This document shows, one piece after another, positions 1 to 8,500 of a stretch of 64,000 nucleotides of DNA (its first letter is position 1; every line of letters starts with the position of its first letter). The translations under genes were made by a program, and so were the position numbers. Origin of the DNA: Prorocentrum cordatum (taxonomy: Eukaryota > Sar > Dinophyceae > Prorocentrales > Prorocentraceae); assembly GCA_963575745.1 (NCBI GenBank), contig CAUYUJ010002099.1, positions 1-64,000 of the forward strand. The letters run 5' to 3'. A model generated the notes under the pieces. That model was not told where the DNA came from and did no database searches. It saw only the letters and a program-made list of their open reading frames with translations.

Positions 1-378
1 AAGGCCTTTCGAGCCTGGCGCCCTGAGCTTGAGGGCGTGGACGTCGCGCCCTGCCTCAATGCTCTGGCGATGGGCGACAACATGGCTGTGGAGATTGCCA
101 ACTCTGCGCATGAAGGCGTCTTGCACAGCTTCGGGGCTTTGCGGCCTCACGAGCAGGTTGTCCACCGCTCGCCGTTCCCGCGGGGCCCGTTTGTCGAGAT
201 GCTAAATATTGATGACCACACAGGTTTTCAGAAGCTCTCGTGGCGTGGCTCCGCTCCTCGCCCCGACGATCCGCGTCGCCGTGATCGCGAGGTCTTCGCC
301 GCCTGTGATGCGGGCTACCCGCGCGTGGGCCTTAATACGATACATCCGAGGGGGGTCAAGCGTCGCCGCGCGGCGTAA
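1..378 (+). pseudogene. Reverse transcriptase fragment of the DIRS-like element
   Basis: The frame reads a polymerase-like segment with MGDNMAVEIANSAHEG and then LNIDDHTGFQKL near 202-237. The IDDH stretch occupies the place of the YxDD catalytic motif in DIRS-type reverse transcriptases. The frame stops at 376-378, and the downstream RNase H is in a different frame, so at least one frameshift lies between them. The N-terminal part of the enzyme lies upstream of the window. I treat this as a decayed remnant, not an expressed protein. The match is by motif and context only. Confidence 0.6.
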
Positions 379-638
379 ACGCACAAGGTTGTGTGGGCGG
401 CCGAGGTGGAGGCTGGCGCATAGTCATTCGTCTGGCGCTCCTCTTGTGCGAAAGCGGTGGGCTGCGCTGTGGCATGCTGACCCTGTCCGGAATGCTACCT
501 CGGGATCACCCCGCCCTCCCTCGAAAGAGCCTCCTCTGGGTGGGCTGGTGTTTCCTGAGGTCTCTTAATCGCCCGCCGATGCTCGCATCTTTAGCGCACT
601 CCTTACAACATTCTTGTCGGCGCCTTGGCGACTGGTGA

Positions 639-3458
639 GGACGCACTACGATACGACCTGCCCCCTATGTTCGCGACGAGCTCCTGGCCTGCACCTTCTT
701 AGCCTTTACGGCTATAACCGACCTTCGGGCGCAGCCTTGCCCCGAGTTGTTCGGTACGGACGCGTCTCTCGGCTGGGGGGGCGTTGTCCGCGCTCCTATC
801 AGCCCGCAGCTCTCTGCCGAGCTGTGGCGCAGATCGGAGCACGGGGGGTGGCACACGATTCTGCACAATCGGAGCCTCCTCGCCGTGCTCAGCCGCGGCG
901 TGCCCTTGGGCCCTGAGCTCACCCAACTGCATCAGGACCTGGGGCTCCCTTCTATTGAGCCCCCCGTCGCGCCGCGTTGGGTCACCGAGCTATCAGAGGC
1001 GCTGCGCTTTCGGCTCGCGTACAAATGGGAGTTCCGCATGCCTCGTCACATCAACATCCTTGAGACAAGAGTGTATAAGAGTCTGTGCAAATACTGCTGT
1101 GTTCGCCTCCCTGACTCTCGGATCCCCGTTCTCCTGGATTCAAAAGTGGCTTTGGGCGCGACCGCGCACGGGCGCAGCAGTTCTCCTGGTCTATCTCATG
1201 TTCTCTCGACCACTTTGCCCTATGTGATAGGAGGAGGTTTATATATGGGAGGCATGTACGTGCCCACGGACGTGCATAGGGCCGACGATCCCACGCGCAA
1301 CCGCGCGGTGAGGCCCCCGTCCCGTGACCCTCCCGCCTGGTTAGTGGAATCCGAGAGAGGAGAATTTACTCGCTTTGATTGCATCGCGTACGCCGACTCT
1401 CGCTCGCCATTCCCTACCTGTCTCTGGGGCCGATTTGTTGCGCAGCTTGTGGCTCGAGGCCCCGAGGGGTTGCTCAGCCACCGTTGGGCGGCCGCCCCCC
1501 CCCTCCCGGTGGGTGCGGGCATGGCCGCCGACGCCGCCGGCGACGGCGCCCAGGGCGAAGCCCTCGACCCCTCGGGCGCCGCCGAGAGCATCAGCGAAGC
1601 TGCTCTCGCCAGCGGAGAGCGTCGCGGGCCTCGCAACGCGCTCTTCGCTGACTGCGATCGGCGTCTCACATCCACAGCAGACGCCACGCCCAAAGCGTCT
1701 GCGTCCTCGGCGGGCGGCTCGCACGGCCCCGACCCTGTCGCCGCCAGCGCTGGTTCGGCTCCCCCCGCCGCCAAGCGTGCGCCGCCCCTGGCCCTCCGTT
1801 CCAAGGCCGCGGCGGCCCCTCCGCCTGCGATCGGGGGGGGCTCGTCGCGTGTCGGCTCGCGGGAAGCGCCAAAGGGGGCCACGGCTGCTACCCCCCGCGT
1901 CTTCCAGCGAGCGGCCAGGGTGAGCGCCTCTCGCCAGCTGCTTGGCGTCGTGGACGGGGCCTCGCGCAGCACCATTGAGGCCGCCTTCAGGCGCCAGTCC
2001 CTGGTCTGCCATCCAGACAGGACTCCTGCACACTTGGGGGCCGACGAGCGAGCAGCCCGCGCGCTCAAGTGGAAGCAGCTCTGCGACGCCAAGTCAGTGC
2101 TGCTCCAGGCCCTCTCGCAGGCCGCCGCGCCGCCCGCCGCTCCCAGCACGGGCGGTGACGGTCCTGCCGCTCGCGCCTTCGCCCAGGCAAAAGCGGCAGG
2201 GAAGGGCGCCCGCAAGGGCAAGCTGGCTCCTGGGTCGGCGATGGCCCTTCAGGCGCTCGAGGAAGCGGTCTCTTCGCGGGTCGCCCTGGCGAGTGCCGAG
2301 CTGGCCCCTCGGGCTGCCCTCCCCGCCTCGGGTGCGCCTCTCCCAAGCAGGGTTTCGTCTGCCCTCGCGACGCGGGCGGCTGAGTCTGATGCCATCCTCG
2401 CCTCCGCCGTGTCGCGCGGCCGCGTGGAGCTCGACGCGCTCCGCACCGCGCGTGCCGACGCCACCAGGCGCACGGTGCAGGCTCCAGCACGCGGCGAAGG
2501 CGAGCGTGCCGTCGCTCGTGCTGAGCTCGCGGAAGGGATGGCCGACCGCGCCTACTTCCGTCGCTTGCGCGAGGCCGCCAGTCGTGAGGCCGCGGGCTTG
2601 CCGCGTACGGCTCCCGTCCAGCTGGGTCGGGATTGGCGCAAAACTCTCCGCGCCGTCCTACACAACGCTGAGGTCTCGACGGGCCTCGCCAACGCGGATC
2701 GCGCCGCTCGTGCTGGGGACGCCCCCGCGTCGTCTACTGGGCGCTCTCTGGCCGAGGTGGAAGCTGTGGACCCGCGCACCTTGGCGAGGCCTGCCGACGA
2801 CCCAGCGTCCAGCTTCAGCCGTCGCGAGGGGCGCGCGGTCCGCGCCCGCCAGGGCCCGCGGGACGAGGCTGTCGAGGACCAGCCCAATCGCGGTGATCAC
2901 GCGCCACACTCCGCCTCGCGCACGGGCGCCGCGCGCAACAAGCGCGCCAAGAAGCAGCGGCGAGCTTCGACGGCGGCGCTACCCGCCCCTGAAGAGGGAG
3001 CCGCCACGACGCCGGGCCGCAGGGCACGTCGCACTGCTAATGCGCGTCGCTGGGCAGGCGCGGCACGCCCCAGCTCCGCCGCGGGAGTGGGCCCTCCACC
3101 GCGGAGCCGCAGCCCTGCCCGCAGCCGTACGCGGTCTCCGAACCCGTACGGGACTGATTACACTTCCCCCTCGGGAGGCTGCTCCTCGCCTCCCATCGAC
3201 GTCTCGAGCGCGCCTGAGGAGCCGTCGGGGCCGCCGGCGGGGGAGGCATCGGAAGGCCCGCACCCTCCTGAGGGGTCTCCTCCAGCGAGCGCCCGCAGCC
3301 GCTCGAGAGCGGAGCCCGCGTGCGAGGAGGACTCACCGACGGAGCTCGAGGACGTCGTTTTGAGTGCCCTCACTGACTCCTCGGTGGACCTCGAGCGCGT
3401 CGTGGCGGGCCTTAACCCTGAGGCCCTCCGCCCTCGAGCGCGTCGTGGCGGGCCTTAA
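639..3458 (+). CDS. RNase H plus J-domain part of the DIRS-like polyprotein
   Basis: The open frame starts just after a TGA at 636-638 and has no credible own start, so it is an interior piece of a polyprotein. Its first 200 codons resemble the RNase H of DIRS-type elements: TDASLGWGG near 753, HINILETRVYKSL near 1048, LLDSKVALGAT near 1132 and VPTDVHRADDPTR near 1261. After this comes a low-complexity Ala/Arg/Pro/Ser linker. At 1923-2111 a J-domain is embedded in it: LLGV, then AFRRQSL, then the HPD signature at 2010-2018, then a final helix. J-domains normally stimulate Hsp70 ATPase. The C-terminal half is again low-complexity and Arg/Ser-rich. The frame ends inside a 43-bp tandem duplication. 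Without that duplication it would continue into the recombinase frame. Confidence 0.65.
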   Translation, partial: GRTTIRPAPYVRDELLACTFLAFTAITDLRAQPCPELFGTDASLGWGGVVRAPISPQLSAELWRRSEHGGWHTILHNRSLLAVLSRGVPLGPELTQLHQDLGLPSIEPPVAPRWVTELSEALRFRLAYKWEFRMPRHINILETRVYKSLCKYCCVRLPDSRIPVLLDSKVALGATAHGRSSSPGLSHVLSTTLPYVIGGGLYMGGMYVPTDVHRADDPTRNRAVRPPSRDPPAWLVESERGEFTRFDCIAYADSRSPFPTCLWGRFVAQLVARGPEGLLSHRWAAAPPLPVGAGMAADAAGDGAQGEALDPSGAAESISEAALASGERRGPRNALFADCDRRLTSTADATPKASASSAGGSHGPDPVAASAGSAPPAAKRAPPLALRSKAAAAPPPAIGGGSSRVGSREAPKGATAATPRVFQRAARVSASRQLLGVVDGASRSTIEAAFRRQSLVCHPDRTPAHLGADERAARALKWKQLCDAKSVLLQALSQAAAPPAAPSTGGDGPAARAFAQAKAAGKGARKGKLAPGSAMALQALEEAVSSRVALASAELAPRAALPASGAPLPSRVSSALATRAAESDAILASAVSRGRVELDALRTARADATRRTVQAPARGEGERAVARAELAEGMADRAYFRRLREAASREAAGLPRTAPVQLGRDWRKTLRAVLHNAEVSTGLANADRAARAGDAPASSTGRSLAEVEAVDPRTLARPADDPASSFSRREGRAVRARQGPRDEAVEDQPNRGDHAPHSASRTGAARNKRAKKQRRASTAALPAPEEGAATTPGRRARRTANARRWAGAARPSSAAGVGPPPRSRSPARSRTRSPNPYGTDYTSPSGGCSSPPIDVSSAPEEPSGPPAGEASEGPHPPEGSPPASARSRSRAEPACEEDSPTELEDVVLSALTDSSVDLERVVAGLNPEALRPRARRGGP

Positions 3459-5943
3459 CCCTGAGGCCCTCCGCCGCTTGCAGGCGGCCTTCCCTCGCCG
3501 CGCGGAGGCCTCTCCGCCCGCCGCTCACGCTGCGGCTCGCAGCCGCTCTCGGGGCCGCGGCACGCGTGCTGGCTCCGAGACGCCGCGGCCCGTCCCCCCG
3601 CCGCCATCGCCACCCCGTCACCACTCTGGTGGGCGTGCGGCGTCGCGTTCCCGTGCGTCGCCTGGGCGTCGCGTGGCGCGCTCCCCTCGAGTCGCTCCGA
3701 AGCGTCGCCCGAGCCCCGCCACTTCGCAGCGGGCAGCCAGCTCCCGCGCGGACTCCGCTGCTCAGGCCCCTCCGACTTCGGTAGGCATGCGCTCTTCCAG
3801 CGATGCTGTTGCGGCCCCGCAGGGAGGAGGGCGTGCCGCCGACAAAGGGGGGTCTTCGAGCGGCTTCGCGCTTGGTCGAGCTTCTGAGCCCGAGCTGCCT
3901 CTCAGCGGCTCTCACAGCGGTGACGCTGGAAGCGCCGCGGCTGCAGCCTTCGCAGCGCGGCGCACGGCCTCGGCGGCCACTGAGCAGCCCTTGCCTCCAG
4001 GGGCCGCCAGCGCCCTAGCGTGGCGCCTCAACCTAGGCGGTGAGAAGATCACAGTGGTGAGGTGGGGACCCGCCTGGCAAGGTGCTTTCCAGAGCGCGGC
4101 GTCGTGGCTGAGGACTTTTGCACCCGCAGGGGCCGCCGAGCCCGAGGGCAAGGATGACCTGCACTGCCTCCTGCGGGCCTTGCACGCCTACAAGCGCCTG
4201 TTTCAGACAGGCGGCGCCGAGCCGATTGACGAGGCCTCGTGGCTGCATCCTTACGTGGCCATCGTCGAGCCCGAGGCGATCCCCGCGGATGCTGACCTCC
4301 AGGCCATGGGGGCGGGCGCCATCCGTGGCATCGGGCTCGGCTCAAAGATCGAGCAGCGGCGGCGCGCGGGCAAACTGGCCTGCCTTTTCGACCTTCTGTA
4401 CCACGTGCAGGACAGTCACGGCGCCATCCCAGCAGCGCTGTGGGGATCCCATTCCCCTCCGTCCGAGATCCTCGACGCCTTCGCGGAGGTGGTGCCCGTG
4501 CCACATCATTCGGGCCTCACGTCCTCGGCAGCTCGTTCCGAGCTTGCCGAAGCAGCCGCAGCTGCGCGTGCCGAGCCGCGCCCGCCTTTTGACTGGCCGA
4601 CCCTCGAGAGAGGGGACGCTCTGCCAGCCGAGATCGAAGCAGGGGCTCGCCGTGCCTACCGTAACATGGGCGGGTCCTTCAGCTCGGCGCGGGCGATGCT
4701 GGCGGAGGCGTCGGGGTTCGAGACCGACGGGCGGGACGCCCTCGTTCCGCCCTTCTACGCGTCCAGGCGCAGGAGGGCCGCCACGGTGATCAGCTCTCCA
4801 AGCCCTGGCCGCCCTGCGCTCATCCTGTGGTGCGTCTGCGGCCTCTGCATCTCTCTGGGAGCCGCGGCGCCGACCGCAGGCCAAGGGCTTAGTCGGGCTG
4901 CGCCGTCCGCGCCCGCTCGCCCTCCGCGCACTCCCTTCGTGCGCGATTCTCACCTCACCTCCGCGTATCTCGACCGTCGCTCGAGATCGATTGATGCCTT
5001 CGAGCTGTGGTTAGCAGAACACACTGGCGTGCCACCCGCCACACTTTACCGAAGCGGGATACTTCTCGCTCGTTTCCTCGCGACCTTCGGCGCGTGGCTT
5101 CATGATGCAGGTTTCCCTCATTATATTTTGGTCCATGCCATCTTGGGAATCCAGAGCGCCCATCCGCATTGGAAGGCCTTTCTGACAGAAGCTTGGGACG
5201 TAGCGAAACAATGGAAGCTTGCGGAGCCGCCAAAGCTCCGTCCCCCCTTGCCACGCGCGCTGCTGCGCGCCATGGTCGGGCTCTGTCTCGCCTGGGACTG
5301 GCCTGTGATGGCGGCGCTGCTGCTCATGGGCTTCACGATGTTCCTCAGGCCTGGCGAACTGCTGGCGTCACGCCGCTGTGACCTGTCGCTTCCATGCGAC
5401 CGTCTCGAAGTCGAAGGGGATGCTTTTCTTTCAATTCTTGTTCCAAAGACCAGAAGAACGTACCCGACGCAACATGCTCGCTGCTCCGATCGGGGCACGG
5501 TGAAGATATTGAGTCAAGTGTTTGGAAGGTTGGCTTCCACCGATCCTCTCGCCCCCTTCGGTGCGAGCGGCTTCCGTACTCGGTGGAATCATCTGCTTTT
5601 GGCTCTGGGCGTCCCTCTTGCCAAAGCAGGTCAGGGGCTCAACCTGACGCCCGCTTGTCTGCGGGGCTCTGGCGCAACAGACTTTTATATCGCTACGGAA
5701 GACGTCCCTCGCGTCTTCTGGCGTGGGCGTTGGCGTCAGGCTTCCAGTGCCGAGCGCTACCTGCAAGCCGCCGCCGCCTCTACAGTTCTTGCTGCGCTGC
5801 CCGAGCACGCGCGGGCTCGTATCTTGTTCTTCGCCACCGCCAGCGACCGCCTCGTCGCTTCTTTCCTCCAAGTCGGCCCCGCCGCTTGGCCTGCCCTGCT
5901 TGCGGCCGCCCGCCAAAACCTTGTCACTTCGCAAGGTCCTTGA
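3364..5943 (+). CDS. Tyrosine recombinase part of the DIRS-like polyprotein
   Basis: The last 350 codons form a tyrosine recombinase, the enzyme that integrates the circular cDNA of DIRS-type elements. Recognisable elements are LRPGELLASR with Arg at codon 662, CLRGSGATDFY with Arg at codon 767, and RGRWRQASSAERYLQ with the candidate nucleophile Tyr at codon 799 (5758-5760). An N-terminal helical core-binding domain precedes it (about codons 540-650). The first 450 codons are linker, partly low-complexity, and contain a conserved-looking block near codons 220-450 of unknown role. The frame overlaps the upstream one by 95 bases because of the 43-bp duplication. The stop at 5941-5943 lies just before the first 158-bp repeat. 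Confidence 0.75.
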   Translation: MPSLTPRWTSSASWRALTLRPSALERVVAGLNPEALRRLQAAFPRRAEASPPAAHAAARSRSRGRGTRAGSETPRPVPPPPSPPRHHSGGRAASRSRASPGRRVARSPRVAPKRRPSPATSQRAASSRADSAAQAPPTSVGMRSSSDAVAAPQGGGRAADKGGSSSGFALGRASEPELPLSGSHSGDAGSAAAAAFAARRTASAATEQPLPPGAASALAWRLNLGGEKITVVRWGPAWQGAFQSAASWLRTFAPAGAAEPEGKDDLHCLLRALHAYKRLFQTGGAEPIDEASWLHPYVAIVEPEAIPADADLQAMGAGAIRGIGLGSKIEQRRRAGKLACLFDLLYHVQDSHGAIPAALWGSHSPPSEILDAFAEVVPVPHHSGLTSSAARSELAEAAAAARAEPRPPFDWPTLERGDALPAEIEAGARRAYRNMGGSFSSARAMLAEASGFETDGRDALVPPFYASRRRRAATVISSPSPGRPALILWCVCGLCISLGAAAPTAGQGLSRAAPSAPARPPRTPFVRDSHLTSAYLDRRSRSIDAFELWLAEHTGVPPATLYRSGILLARFLATFGAWLHDAGFPHYILVHAILGIQSAHPHWKAFLTEAWDVAKQWKLAEPPKLRPPLPRALLRAMVGLCLAWDWPVMAALLLMGFTMFLRPGELLASRRCDLSLPCDRLEVEGDAFLSILVPKTRRTYPTQHARCSDRGTVKILSQVFGRLASTDPLAPFGASGFRTRWNHLLLALGVPLAKAGQGLNLTPACLRGSGATDFYIATEDVPRVFWRGRWRQASSAERYLQAAAASTVLAALPEHARARILFFATASDRLVASFLQVGPAAWPALLAAARQNLVTSQGP
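3389..3474 (+). repeat. 43-bp tandem duplication that breaks the polyprotein frame
   Basis: The 43 bases at 3389-3431 are repeated exactly at 3432-3474. Because 43 is not a multiple of three, the upstream frame stops at 3458. Removing one copy joins the RNase H/J-domain frame to the recombinase frame without any other change. This is visible directly and looks recent, since the copies are identical. Confidence 0.95.
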
Positions 5944-5954
5944 GCACGGGTATG

Positions 5955-6358
5955 GCTGCCTCGCCGACATCGGCGACCAGACGGACTCCACCGTCTGACG
6001 CGCGGCGCCCCGGCTTGAGCGCGCGGGACGGGCCTGCCCATTTTGGGCCGCCCCGCGCGCGCACGCCGCGGCCGCGCACGGAGACAGCTCGCTAGCGCGC
6101 GAGCGGGAGAATGCTTCTTCTATTCTCTGTGAGCAAGCTCCTGCTGTCTCCGCAGCTTCTCTGCCCCCCTCCCTCCTCTCCCATTCTAAGGCTGACGGGC
6201 GCTGCCTCGCCGACATCGGCGACCAGACGGACTCCACCGTCTGACGCGCGGCGCCCCGGCTTGAGCGCGCGGGACGGGCCTGCCCATTTTGGGCCGCCCC
6301 GCGCGCGCACGCCGCGGCCGCGCACGGAGACAGCTCGCTAGCGCGCGAGCGGGAGAAT
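5955..6358 (+). repeat. Pair of 158-bp direct repeats downstream of the recombinase
   Basis: The block at 5955-6112 recurs at 6201-6358 with an 88-bp pyrimidine-rich spacer, and the copies look identical. Each block is rich in small palindromes: GCCGACATCGGC, AGACGG-ACTCCA-CCGTCT, GCCCATTTTGGGC and GCTCGC-TAGC-GCGAGC. Split direct repeats at the 3' side are typical of Ngaro/PAT-type recombinase retrotransposons. I infer this is the terminal repeat structure, but the matching 5' end is outside the window. Confidence 0.7.
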
Positions 6359-6689
6359 CCTCGTCCTCCTCGTCCTCTCCCGGCTCCTCCATTGCCCCCT
6401 CCCCCTCCTCGATCAGATTCGCTCATATACATATTCCCGTCCTCCCTCCTCGCTCTCCTCCTCCTCCCCCCGTGTTGCCTCCTCCCCCTAGCAGGATGTT
6501 CGCAGGAATCCAGAGAAGGGTAGCGGAGTCAACGCAGGAAGGGGAAGGAGTTAACTCAGCGGGGATTCTGCTTCAACTCCGGAAGGGGACGGGCTGGAGG
6601 AGAGCGTCAATTGCAGGATATGGGGAGGCTGGGTTAATTCAGGAAGGGGAGGGGAGTTAATTCTTGATGCTTCGCGTATCCCCACCAGT
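6359..6689. other. Non-coding stretch, pyrimidine-rich then purine-rich
   Basis: The first half is C/T-rich. The second half holds several AGGAAGGGGA-type purine blocks alternating with TTAACTC-like pieces. I see no gene. From about 6669 the sequence (CTTCGCGTATCCCCACC) is shared with 41001-41017. Confidence 0.5.
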
Positions 6690-6735
6690 TCCGTAGCCTG
6701 GCTCAAGCCCTTGGCTCAAGCCGCTCTGGCTCGAG
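6690..6735 (+). repeat. Relict dinoflagellate spliced-leader sequences, nested
   Basis: Dinoflagellate mRNAs carry a 22-nt trans-spliced leader that begins with CCGTAGCC and ends with TGGCTCAAG. At 6690-6707 the sequence reads T-CCGTAGCC-TGGCTCAAG, the leader with four internal bases missing. At 6708-6720 a second truncated copy reads CCC-TTGGCTCAAG. A weaker third (CTCTGGCTCGAG) ends at 6735. Tandem truncated leaders are the known footprint of repeated mRNA trans-splicing, reverse transcription and reintegration. They sit upstream of the LHC fragment that follows. Confidence 0.7.
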
Positions 6736-6846
6736 GGAGCCCAGCCAGCTTGCGCCTGCCGGGCCTGCCCCCCTGTTCCTGGTCTGGCCGCCGACGAGGG
6801 CCTGGAGGGAGCCCCGCTCCTCCCTCCACGCCCTCGTCCCCGGGCC

Positions 6847-7413
6847 ATGGAGTCTCGCTCGGCGCGGCGGCGGCGGCTGCGACGTGCTGCCGCTGGTCGC
6901 GCCGCCGCCCGCGCCGCCGGCGCCGCTGGTGCCGCGTCGGCTGCGGGCGCCGGTGGCGCCGCGCCCACGACCGGCGCCACGGGCGCCGCCGGCTTCGCGG
7001 CCGCTCCGTGCGCCTCGCCGCCTCCCCGGGCTGGCGCCTCGGGCTGCCGCGGCGGCCGCCGCCGCCGCCGGCGCCGCGGCCGCCGTGGCCGTCGCGGCGG
7101 CCGGCCGAGGCGAGGCCGCCGCGGCCGCCGGCGCTGTGGCGCGTGCTGCGGCGCTGGGGTCGGGCCGCGGCGGCCGCGGCCGCCGCGAGCGCGGGCGGCC
7201 GCCGCTGTGGCCGCCGCGGCCGCCGGTACGCCTGCCGAGGCCGGCGCGGCCGCCGCCGCCGCCGTCGCCGCCGCCGGCGGGCCGCTGGCGGCGGCCGCTG
7301 ATCGTGTCGCCGGGGGCGGCGGCTGGCTGGCCGCGGCCGCGGGTTCCGCCGCGCCCGCCGCGGCGCCCGCAGCGGCGGCCGCCGCCGCCGCCGCCGCCGC
7401 CGCCGAGGTCCAG
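6847..7413. repeat. GC-only low-complexity tract (GCC/GGC-rich)
   Basis: Nearly 570 bases of GCC, GGC and CGG-type triplets keep several frames open on both strands, giving Ala-, Arg- or Pro-rich translations. In the LHC frame it reads as an Ala/Gly/Arg run that does not look like a plastid targeting peptide. I regard it as expanded simple sequence fused to the LHC fragment. Confidence 0.7.
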
Positions 7414-7935
7414 CCTGGGCTCGTGAACATGCTCGCCACGACGGGCGTCCCGAGGGTGCCCATCGGCAACACCCTGCCGGACGACGAGACCAAGTCCCGC
7501 AAGCTAAACGCCGAGACCGCGAACGGAAGGCTGGCCATAATGATTGCCATAATGGCGATCAGTGGGATGTTCCACCAGGACAGCCTCTCGAGCAGCGGGT
7601 GGGGCGACGGGGCGCTGTACACGGACTCCCCGCCGCGCGCCTTCGAGAGCAATCTGGGCGTGCAAGCGCCAGTTGGCGTCTGGGACCCCGCAGGCTTCAC
7701 GCAGGACGGTGACGCCGCGGCCCTCAGGAGGCGCCGCGAGACAGAGAGCAAGGATGTGCGCGTTAGCGTGCCCGCTACGAAGGGATACATCACGCCAGAG
7801 GTCGCTGGCAAGTCTCCTGGCGAGATCCCCCCTACGCTCGAGGTGAAGTTCGATGACAAGCTGAACGCCGAGTCCGCGAACGGAAGGCTGGCGATGATGG
7901 CGATCATCGGGATGTTCTACCACGGTGTACGGTAA
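7414..7935 (+). pseudogene. Truncated light-harvesting chlorophyll a/c-binding protein (LHC) fragment
   Basis: The frame contains hallmarks of the dinoflagellate/fucoxanthin LHC family: LNAETANGRLA (first helix), WGDGALYTDSPPRAFES, LGVQAPVGVWDPAGFT, and a second helix ending KGYITPEVAGKSPGE. These thylakoid antenna proteins bind chlorophyll and are commonly polyproteins in dinoflagellates. The second-helix pigment motif usually reads E-x-K-H-x-R, but here it is ESKDVR, so the histidine ligand is lost. After KSPGEIPPTLEVKF the sequence jumps directly to NAESANGRLAMMAIIGMFY, skipping most of one repeat by an internal deletion. The stop codon TAA at 7933-7935 is made from the TA target site and the first base of the 24-kb element, so the insertion itself ends the frame. 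Confidence 0.75.
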
Positions 7936-7962
7936 TCCAGAAGCCGCATTAAAGTGATCATT
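7935..7962 (+). repeat. Left terminal inverted repeat of the 24-kb element
   Basis: It begins ATCCAGAAGCCGC and ends GATCATT. It is the exact reverse complement of 32078-32105. Including the TA and two further flanking bases, the match is 32 bp. Confidence 0.9.
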
Positions 7963-8080
7963 GAGGCCCTCTGTGACAGAGGGGGTGTTTTTCGGAGGCC
8001 CTCTGTGACAGAGGGGGCGCGTTCGGAGGCCCTCTGTGACAGAGGGGGTGCGTTCGGAGGCTCTCTGCGACAGAGTTGCT
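7963..8080 (+). repeat. Left subterminal array of CTCTGTGACAGAG palindromes
   Basis: Four units of about 33 bp each contain CCCTCTGTGACAGAGGG or a variant; the fourth has CTCTGCGACAGAG. The same palindrome recurs inside the right end and in the middle of the element. It is a candidate binding site for the element's own transposase, by analogy with subterminal sites in other DNA transposons. Confidence 0.8.
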
Positions 8081-8500
8081 CGTCATCCCGTTCCTCGTCA
8101 TCCTGCTTCTTGATTTCGGATATGTCATGCTACCACTGCGCTCATCATCTTTGCGTCTGTGATCCTCGTCGTGTTTTTCCATGCGTCCTTTTCACAATTT
8201 CCACCACGTTATCCTCCGTTGCCGTTCTGGCCCGCCATCTACCTCGTCACTCTCCTTCGTCTGCATGTCCTCATTCTTTTCCGCTATTTTTTCGCCTCCC
8301 CTCTGGTTCGATTTCCGCTCTTCGTCCACTTCGTTCATTCGTTTCCAACCCCCCTTCCTTTCAAGTTCTCCGCCGTCCAATCACGTCGCGTCGTCCGCCG
8401 CCGCTATGCTCAAACCATCCCGCGCCCGTGGGATCGCCCGCGAGCACCGGTGCAGCTGGGCCCGTCGCGGCCTAACGCGCGCCTGCGCCATCGTCTTGCA
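8081..8500. other. Leader region without a supported gene
   Basis: The stretch is T/C-rich with CGTCATCC-like pieces. It is open in one frame, but the translation is hydrophobic or polar low-complexity. I take it as non-coding upstream sequence of the 8501 gene. Confidence 0.5.

Larger units (their letters stand above)
1..6358 (+). mobile_element. DIRS-like tyrosine-recombinase retrotransposon, 5' end outside the window
   Basis: The segment carries, in order, a reverse transcriptase remnant, an RNase H domain, a long Ala/Arg/Pro-rich linker holding a J-domain, and a tyrosine recombinase. Two direct repeats follow. Reverse transcriptase and RNase H followed by a tyrosine recombinase, with no DDE integrase and no endonuclease, is the hallmark of DIRS/Ngaro-type elements. 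These integrate a circular intermediate by site-specific recombination. The reading frame is broken by stops near 376 and 636 and by a 43-bp duplication near 3432, so this copy is inactive. The 5' end is cut by the window edge. The 3' boundary is set at the end of the second 158-bp repeat and is an inference. Confidence 0.75.

Noticed and set aside
6711-7301. Arg/Ala/Pro-rich protein frames
   Set aside because: They come from the GCC/GGC simple-sequence tract, which is open in several frames and on both strands.
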